Assembly (NCBI GenBank): GCA_945876155.1
Contig: CAMCMW010000018.1
Coordinates: 1-11,764 of the forward strand
Length of the DNA stretch: 11,764 nt
Reading direction: 5' to 3'
Source of the DNA: an uncultured Ruminococcus sp.
Lineage (GTDB): Bacteria; Bacillota; Clostridia; Oscillospirales; Ruminococcaceae
Positions 6,967 to 11,764 of the stretch are shown one piece after another; position 1 is the first letter of the stretch, and each line of letters begins with the position of its first letter. A program made the translations under genes and the position numbers. The notes beneath the pieces are model-generated. The model was given only the letters and a program-made list of their open reading frames with translations. It was not told the origin of the DNA and did no database searches.

Positions 6967-7776
6967 ATGGAATTTGTTTACCTGATAATATGCTTTCTGA
7001 TATTATTTGTCATATATATCTATGCTGAAAACAAACTGCTTGTAGTAAAGAGATATATAGTCAGGACTGATATAAAAGGACTGAAAATCGTACAGATATC
7101 GGACATACACAAAAAGCGCTGTGGAAAATTGATTTGTTCCAAAGTAAGACAGCTTGAACCGGATATTATTCTGCTGACCGGCGATATTGTTTCACGTAAA
7201 GAAAGGGATTTTTCCCACCTTGACCGTCTGACTGCCGGACTTGCAAAGATATGTCCGGTCTATGCCTGTCCGGGAAACCATGAGTGTGACTTGCCGGAAA
7301 AGGAATACAGCGTATATAAGCACATCATGGAGAAAAACGGTATTAGCTATCTGGAAAACAGCCAGGCTGTGTATGAGCATAACGGCAGGCAGATAAAAAT
7401 TTACGGTGCGGCGCTTAAAAAGGGTGTATACAAAAATCCTGAGGGCGGATATTCACATCTTGAAAGTTACACAACTCCCGAACTTGAAAATGCCATAGGA
7501 AAAAAGGACGGTTTCACCATACTCCTAGCCCACAACCCCTTCTGCTTTGACGCTTATGCACAGTGGGGGGCAGAGCTGGTATTCAGCGGTCACGTCCACG
7601 GAGGAGCAGTCCGGCTGCCATTTATAGGCGGTCTGCTTTCGCCTGAGAGGAAGTTTTTCCCGAAATACAGCAAGGGTGTATATAAGTCTGGGAAAACTGC
7701 AATGGTCGTTTCGGGGGGGATCGGAAAACTGAGAATTTTCAATCCGCCGGAAATTGTTTTTTTAGAAACGGAGTAA
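6967..7776 (+). CDS. Membrane-anchored metallophosphoesterase (YkuE/YaeI type)
   Basis: A 269-residue calcineurin-like phosphoesterase with an N-terminal membrane anchor (about 3-20). All five metal-binding motifs are present in order: SDIH (D46, H48), TGD (D73), GNHE (N104, H105), AHNP (H189) and GHVHGG (H209, H211). Homologues use two metal ions to cleave phosphoesters, including lipid-linked phosphates such as UDP-diacylglucosamine-type substrates; the substrate here is not known. The anchor and topology place the active domain either outside or at the membrane surface. It starts 12 nt after the DUF2752 gene with AAAGGA (6954-6959) as ribosome site, and belongs to the same operon. Confidence 0.9.
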   Translation: MEFVYLIICFLILFVIYIYAENKLLVVKRYIVRTDIKGLKIVQISDIHKKRCGKLICSKVRQLEPDIILLTGDIVSRKERDFSHLDRLTAGLAKICPVYACPGNHECDLPEKEYSVYKHIMEKNGISYLENSQAVYEHNGRQIKIYGAALKKGVYKNPEGGYSHLESYTTPELENAIGKKDGFTILLAHNPFCFDAYAQWGAELVFSGHVHGGAVRLPFIGGLLSPERKFFPKYSKGVYKSGKTAMVVSGGIGKLRIFNPPEIVFLETE

Positions 7777-7792
7777 TACTGAGGTGTAAACA

Positions 7793-8689
7793 ATGAAAAA
7801 ATTCTTATGTATCATATTGTCAATTTTAACCGCAGTATCACTTCAACTGCCTGTCTTTGCAGAAAGTGATTCTGAATACGGCGATTTCCGTTACCGGCTG
7901 TGCGATTCCGACGGTGACGGTGAAAATGACGGCATTAAAATAACCAGCTGTAAAAGTGATGTTGTCAAAGCTTTTATTCCGGACGAAATAGACGGTTTGC
8001 CGGTTAGAGAGCTTGGAAACGTGATTTTCATGGACTGCCCCAGTCTGAAATATGTGTATATACCGGAAACCGTCAATTACATCAATTTTCCTGTTAATAC
8101 CGAAGACGGAAACGGCACATTTTCCGACTGCAATTCGATTTTCCAGATTGAAGTAAGTGAGGAAAATCAATTTTTCTCCAGTACAAACGGCGTGTTATTC
8201 AATAAGGACAAGACTGTCCTGCTTGTTTATCCGTGGGGCAATCCTCTCCCATGCTATAAAGTACCGGACACCGTTGAAATCATATATGCAGATTCATTTA
8301 CTGGGACAAGGTGGCTGAAAAAGCTGATTCTGGGGGAAAACACAGCAAAAATCGGAGAATATGCGTTTGGTTACTGTACAGCCCTTAAAGGTATTGTTTT
8401 TTCTGATTCACTTAAAGAAATAGGCGGTGTGGCATTTAAGAACTGCACCTCTCTTATGTCAGCTGATATACCGGAATCAGTGGAAAAAATCGGTTTGTCG
8501 GCGTTTTACTGCTGTGATTCACTGCAAAAAATCACAATAAATAATCCTGTATGTGAAATAGCAGTAAGCGGAAGTTACGGAATGAACACCATTTCTGAAA
8601 CAGCAGTTATTCATGGATACACCGGTTCAACTGCACAGGAGTATGCTGAGAAATACGGCAGGATATTCATTCCGGTTGACAAGCCGTAA
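7793..8689 (+). CDS. Secreted leucine-rich-repeat protein (BspA type)
   Basis: A 298-residue exported protein. Residues 1-23 are a signal peptide (MKKF, hydrophobic core, cleavage near VFA-ES). Next comes an acidic DSDGDGENDG stretch (38-47) that resembles a calcium-binding loop. From about 60 to 270 run LRR_5-type repeats of about 23 residues with the core I-xx-AF-xC-xxL-xxI-xIPxSVxxIG. The end, YTGSTAQEYAEKYG, is the usual cap of such proteins. BspA-type repeats serve adhesion or substrate binding at the cell surface. No sortase motif, dockerin or C-terminal membrane helix is visible, so the protein is probably released or bound non-covalently. GAGGTG (7781-7786) precedes the ATG; the gap to the phosphoesterase gene is 16 nt. 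Confidence 0.88.
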   Translation: MKKFLCIILSILTAVSLQLPVFAESDSEYGDFRYRLCDSDGDGENDGIKITSCKSDVVKAFIPDEIDGLPVRELGNVIFMDCPSLKYVYIPETVNYINFPVNTEDGNGTFSDCNSIFQIEVSEENQFFSSTNGVLFNKDKTVLLVYPWGNPLPCYKVPDTVEIIYADSFTGTRWLKKLILGENTAKIGEYAFGYCTALKGIVFSDSLKEIGGVAFKNCTSLMSADIPESVEKIGLSAFYCCDSLQKITINNPVCEIAVSGSYGMNTISETAVIHGYTGSTAQEYAEKYGRIFIPVDKP

Positions 8690-8739
8690 TTAAAAAACTT
8701 CTATGAATAATGTCTTAAAAATCTGTCAATTATACCTGT

Positions 8740-8745
8740 GAGGTG
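8740..8745 (+). promoter_or_regulatory. Ribosome binding site that decides the spoIIR start
   Basis: GAGGTG lies 6 nt before the ATG at 8752. The in-frame GTG at 8743 is the last three bases of this site, so it cannot use it and is unlikely to be the start. The preceding LRR gene uses the same GAGGTG with the same spacing. Confidence 0.75.
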
Positions 8746-8751
8746 AATGAC

Positions 8752-9372
8752 ATGAAGAAAACAGACATTATTTTACTTAGCGGACTTATAGGAGCGATAC
8801 TCTTTTCAAATTTTGCACAGTTTCAGTCAACACTTTCCGGACTGGAAAACGAAGTACTGAGAATGCACATTCTTGCCAATTCCGACAGTGAAGAGGACCA
8901 GCAGCTTAAAATTAAGGTAAGGGACAGTCTGCTTGAACATTCGGAGGAGATTTTCGGAGAGTGCAGTACACTGGAGGAGATGAAAGTTACTGCCGGGGAA
9001 AATCTTGATTATATAAATGAAATCGTACTTGAAGTTATCGACGAGAACGGTTTTGACTACGGCGCACAGAGCAGCCTTGTGAATATGGAGTTTGACGACC
9101 GTGTTTACGGTGACCTGACAATGCCGGCTGGAAATTACGATGCACTGAGGATAACGATAGGGGAGGCGCAGGGGCATAACTGGTGGTGTGTGATGTATCC
9201 GCCGCTGTGTATTCCGGCAGCAGAAACGGTAAGCGCAGATACCGATACCGCAGAAGATTACTTTACAAAAGATGAACTGGACGTTATGGAGAACCCGGAG
9301 AATTACCAGGTGAAGTTCAAATGTGCAGAGGTTTTCAGAGGAATAAAAAAGAAGATTTCTGACATTTTCTGA
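8752..9372 (+). CDS. spoIIR: Stage II sporulation protein R
   Basis: A 206-residue protein (from ATG 8752) matching SpoIIR. In Bacillus it is made in the forespore under sigma-F, exported across the inner septum membrane, and triggers SpoIIGA to process pro-sigma-E in the mother cell. A hydrophobic N-terminal segment (about 4-24) would serve as signal or anchor. The family core is clear in two blocks: NEVLRMHILANSDSEEDQQL with KVRDSLL (about 33-62), and GHNWWCVMYPPLC (about 142-154). The length is normal for SpoIIR. The gap from the LRR gene is 62 nt with no terminator; I could not find a convincing sigma-F promoter there, so it may be read from the operon, from its own promoter, or both. Confidence 0.92.
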   Translation: MKKTDIILLSGLIGAILFSNFAQFQSTLSGLENEVLRMHILANSDSEEDQQLKIKVRDSLLEHSEEIFGECSTLEEMKVTAGENLDYINEIVLEVIDENGFDYGAQSSLVNMEFDDRVYGDLTMPAGNYDALRITIGEAQGHNWWCVMYPPLCIPAAETVSADTDTAEDYFTKDELDVMENPENYQVKFKCAEVFRGIKKKISDIF

Positions 9373-9377
9373 TAATA

Positions 9378-9420
9378 AAAGCCTGAGAAGAAATTAATCC
9401 TCTCAGGCTTTATTTTTTTT
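9378..9420. terminator. Bidirectional terminator between spoIIR and the cellobiose phosphorylase gene
   Basis: AAAGCCTGAGA (9378-9388) pairs exactly with TCTCAGGCTTT (9401-9411) over 11 bp with a 12-nt loop. A run of eight T's follows on the plus strand (9413-9420). On the minus strand the stem is followed by TTTTATTAT, so the same hairpin can end the convergent phosphorylase transcript. A tandem ATTT tract (9421-9434) overlaps the phosphorylase stop codon. Confidence 0.85.
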
Positions 9421-9430
9421 ATTTATTTAT

Positions 9431-11764
9431 TTATCCCATTGTAACAACAATCTTATTTTCAGCCGCAAGCTTATCAGCCGGAACATAGTTTCCGTCAAGC
9501 TTTTCGCCGTTGAGAGTGATTTCCTTTACGCCGCCTTCAACATGGTTGGGGTTCTGTACATCAATTGAAAGCTGTTTGCCCCTGAATGTCTTTTCAATCT
9601 TAAAACCGTCCCACTCGGAAGGAATCGCCGGGGAAATAACCAGTCCGTCAGCGTCCGGGCGCATACCGCAGATACCCTCAACACAGCCTACCATAACTGT
9701 TGACGCAGTACCTGTCAGCCAGTGAACGTGTGAACGTCCCTCGAAAGGTGATGCCTTGCTCTCTGTGAACTGTCCGTGAGCGTAAGGCTCAATGACTCTG
9801 ATTTCAGCCTTGTCGTTCATTGCTGCCGGTGAGCTTTCCATGAAGTACTCAAAGGCTCTGTTTCCGTGACCTAAGAGTGACTCAGCAAGAATAAGCCAGC
9901 CCTGTGACTGTGAGAAGATACCGCCGTTTTCCTTTGTGTCAGCGTTGAAGATGTGCATAAGCGCACCGTCAAAGTAGTGATCCTTGTAAGGCGGTTCAAG
10001 CAGCTTTGCACCGTATGGTGTGTTGAGTATATCGTGAACGCTGTTCATAGCCTTTTCAGCCTGTTCAGCGGACGCAAACTTTGAAATAACACTCCAGCTC
10101 TGAGGATTCAGCCACATATTAGCCTCCGGGTCTTTCTTTGCGCCTACGATTACGCCGTCCTCACGGATTCCTCTGATAAATCTGTCCTCGTCCCAGCACT
10201 TTTCAAGTGATGCGCCAAGTTCAGCCTGTACCTTTTCGATGTATGCCTTGTACTCGCTGTCGTTTCTCTCAGCAGCCATGTCCTTTATAACGTTCATAGC
10301 GTAGTAAAGCTGGAATGCAACGAATGTGGACTCGCCCTTTGCACCCAGTCTCAGACAGTCGTTCCAGTCAGCGTGAAGTCCGGCTGGCATTGAGTGTGCG
10401 CCCAGTCTTTCCATGGAGAAACGGATTGCATTTTTCAGATGGTCATAAACTGTAGCCTCGCCGCCGTTAGCGTAAACGATAACCTCGTCTAAAAATGCCT
10501 TGTTTCCGCTTTCGCCGATGTACTTTACAATTGTCGGGAACAGCCACAGAGCGTCGTCTGCACGGTAGGACGGGTGACCTGTTTCCTTTACATACTCAGG
10601 GTCGTCCGGTGTATTTTCGTGACCTGCATTGTGGTTGAACTTAACCAGCGGCAGACCTCCGCCGTTGTCAACCTGTGCGGAGAGCATGAAACGGATTTTG
10701 TCCGCAGCCATTTCCGGGTCAAGGTGGATAATACCCTGGATATCCTGGACTGTATCACGGTAGCCGTAACCGTTTCTCAGACCGCAGTAAACGAATGATG
10801 CGGCTCTTGACCAGATAAATGTGATAAAGCACTGGAAAGCGTTCCACACGTTAATCATGTTGTTGAACTCCTCAGACGGTGTTTCAACCTGGAAACGGTC
10901 GAGGGTTGCGTGCCAGTAGTTTTTCAGCTCAGCGATTTCAGCGTCGCACTTGCCGGCAGTCTTGTACTCGTTTAAAATAGCGTCAGCCTGTGTATTGTCC
11001 TTCTGACCGAGAATGTAAACAAGCTCGATAGTCTGTCCCGGTTCAAGGGTTATGTCAGACTGCAAAGCACCGCAGGCGTTTGAGTTGAAGTTCATTGAAT
11101 TGTCGAGTTTGCCGTTTTCAACAGCAACAGGGTTTGAGTATGTTCTGTATGAACCTATGAAGTTGTCGAGATTACCGCATGATGCAGTAACGTCAGCACC
11201 AACCATTCCGAAGAAACGCTCTCTGTGGTTTGAGCCTGTTTCGTCCTTGCCGGAATTTTCATTGATATGCTGTAAAACCTTGTTGCCCTCAAAGCTTGTT
11301 CTTGTAATGAACAGAGTGTACTGGAGGTTTACCTGGTCCTGTTCGTAGTTGTTGTCGTTAGTAAATTCAACGAAACCGAAAACTGAGAGTTTTCTTGCCT
11401 TGCTGTCATTGTTTGTAATCTTGCTGCGCCATACCTCGTATGTCTTGCCGTTTGGCACGTAGTAGGTGGTTTCAGCCTTGATGTCAGCGTATTCTGAACT
11501 GATAACTGTATAAGCAGTACCGTGGCGGCACTCGCTCTTATACTTGTACATAGGCTTGCCTACAGGCTGCCATGATGCAGACCAGTAATCAGCAGTATCG
11601 TTATCTCTTATGTAGATGTAGCGGCCAGGGAGCGCCATCATAGAGTTAAAGCGGTAGCGGCTGATTCTTCCGTTTGCGCCGGACTTTACAAAGCTGTAGC
11701 CGGCAGCGTTGTTGGAAATGATTGCACCGTATTCCGGTGAACCGAGGTAGTTTACCCATGGTGC
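9431..11764 (-). CDS. cbp: Cellobiose phosphorylase (GH94), N-terminus beyond the window
   Basis: A cytosolic enzyme that splits cellobiose with phosphate into glucose 1-phosphate and glucose. The reading frame stays open to the right edge: 11764-11642 adds 41 codons (APWVNYLGSPEYGAIISNN...) that match the start of the family, so the ATG at 11641 is internal. The visible part is 777 residues; a full protein of about 810 would leave some 30 missing. The N-terminal half is the beta-sandwich. The barrel carries GYRDTVQD (R336, D341, subsite -1 in family structures) and HADWNDCLRLG (D466 and D469, holding the catalytic acid). WLTGTA and the NP-xxx...GNYVPADKL ending also fit. The length argues against cellodextrin phosphorylase; chitobiose phosphorylase is less likely. 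Numbering counts from the first visible residue. Confidence 0.88.
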   Translation of the reverse strand, partial: APWVNYLGSPEYGAIISNNAAGYSFVKSGANGRISRYRFNSMMALPGRYIYIRDNDTADYWSASWQPVGKPMYKYKSECRHGTAYTVISSEYADIKAETTYYVPNGKTYEVWRSKITNNDSKARKLSVFGFVEFTNDNNYEQDQVNLQYTLFITRTSFEGNKVLQHINENSGKDETGSNHRERFFGMVGADVTASCGNLDNFIGSYRTYSNPVAVENGKLDNSMNFNSNACGALQSDITLEPGQTIELVYILGQKDNTQADAILNEYKTAGKCDAEIAELKNYWHATLDRFQVETPSEEFNNMINVWNAFQCFITFIWSRAASFVYCGLRNGYGYRDTVQDIQGIIHLDPEMAADKIRFMLSAQVDNGGGLPLVKFNHNAGHENTPDDPEYVKETGHPSYRADDALWLFPTIVKYIGESGNKAFLDEVIVYANGGEATVYDHLKNAIRFSMERLGAHSMPAGLHADWNDCLRLGAKGESTFVAFQLYYAMNVIKDMAAERNDSEYKAYIEKVQAELGASLEKCWDEDRFIRGIREDGVIVGAKKDPEANMWLNPQSWSVISKFASAEQAEKAMNSVHDILNTPYGAKLLEPPYKDHYFDGALMHIFNADTKENGGIFSQSQGWLILAESLLGHGNRAFEYFMESSPAAMNDKAEIRVIEPYAHGQFTESKASPFEGRSHVHWLTGTASTVMVGCVEGICGMRPDADGLVISPAIPSEWDGFKIEKTFRGKQLSIDVQNPNHVEGGVKEITLNGEKLDGNYVPADKLAAENKIVVTMG

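Noticed and set aside
8743..8751. GTG codon in frame upstream of spoIIR as start
   Set aside because: It overlaps the GAGGTG ribosome site that fits the ATG at 8752; no other ribosome site precedes the GTG.
11639..11641. ATG at 11641 (minus) as the start of the cellobiose phosphorylase
   Set aside because: The frame stays open to the window edge, and the extra 41 codons match the family's N-terminal sequence (PWVNYLG).

Overview
The window reads as chromosomal DNA from a fibre-degrading anaerobic Bacillota, most likely a Ruminococcus-type member of the Oscillospiraceae. Three things point there: a cellobiose phosphorylase of the type used by ruminococci, a spoIIR sporulation gene, and GC-rich palindromic repeats in the spacers. 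This placement is inferred from gene content; no rRNA or other taxonomic marker is present. There is no phage, transposase, integrase, CRISPR array or tRNA.

Layout. 1-534 is non-coding. It holds two diverged copies of one structured repeat in inverted orientation (about 1-184 and 264-452) around a terminator (221-256), followed by a run of small GC-rich hairpins. 535-1917 (-) is a MATE efflux transporter. It is divergent from 2063-2935 (+), an AraC-family regulator with a cupin sensor domain. 2936-3312 is non-coding: a chain of palindromes, the regulator's terminator, and a promoter with two dyads. 3313-6084 (+) is a large cytoplasmic GH2-type glycosidase. 6212-9372 (+) is a tight cluster: DUF4234 membrane protein, DUF2752 membrane protein, membrane-anchored metallophosphoesterase, secreted leucine-rich-repeat protein and SpoIIR. 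It ends at a bidirectional terminator (9378-9420). 9431-11764 (-) is a cellobiose phosphorylase (GH94) whose N-terminus lies beyond the right edge.

How the genes may work together. The AraC regulator, GH2 enzyme and GH94 phosphorylase fit a lifestyle of importing oligosaccharides and splitting them in the cytosol. The phosphorylase saves ATP by yielding glucose 1-phosphate. The regulator lies next to both the MATE gene (divergent) and the GH2 gene (downstream), so either could be its target. The 6212-9372 cluster looks like one transcription unit of envelope-related genes, and its last gene signals to the mother cell during sporulation.

The least explained sequence is the inverted repeat pair at the left end. 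Its two copies differ in sequence but keep the same stems, including a compensatory base-pair change. No wholly new multi-gene system is evident.
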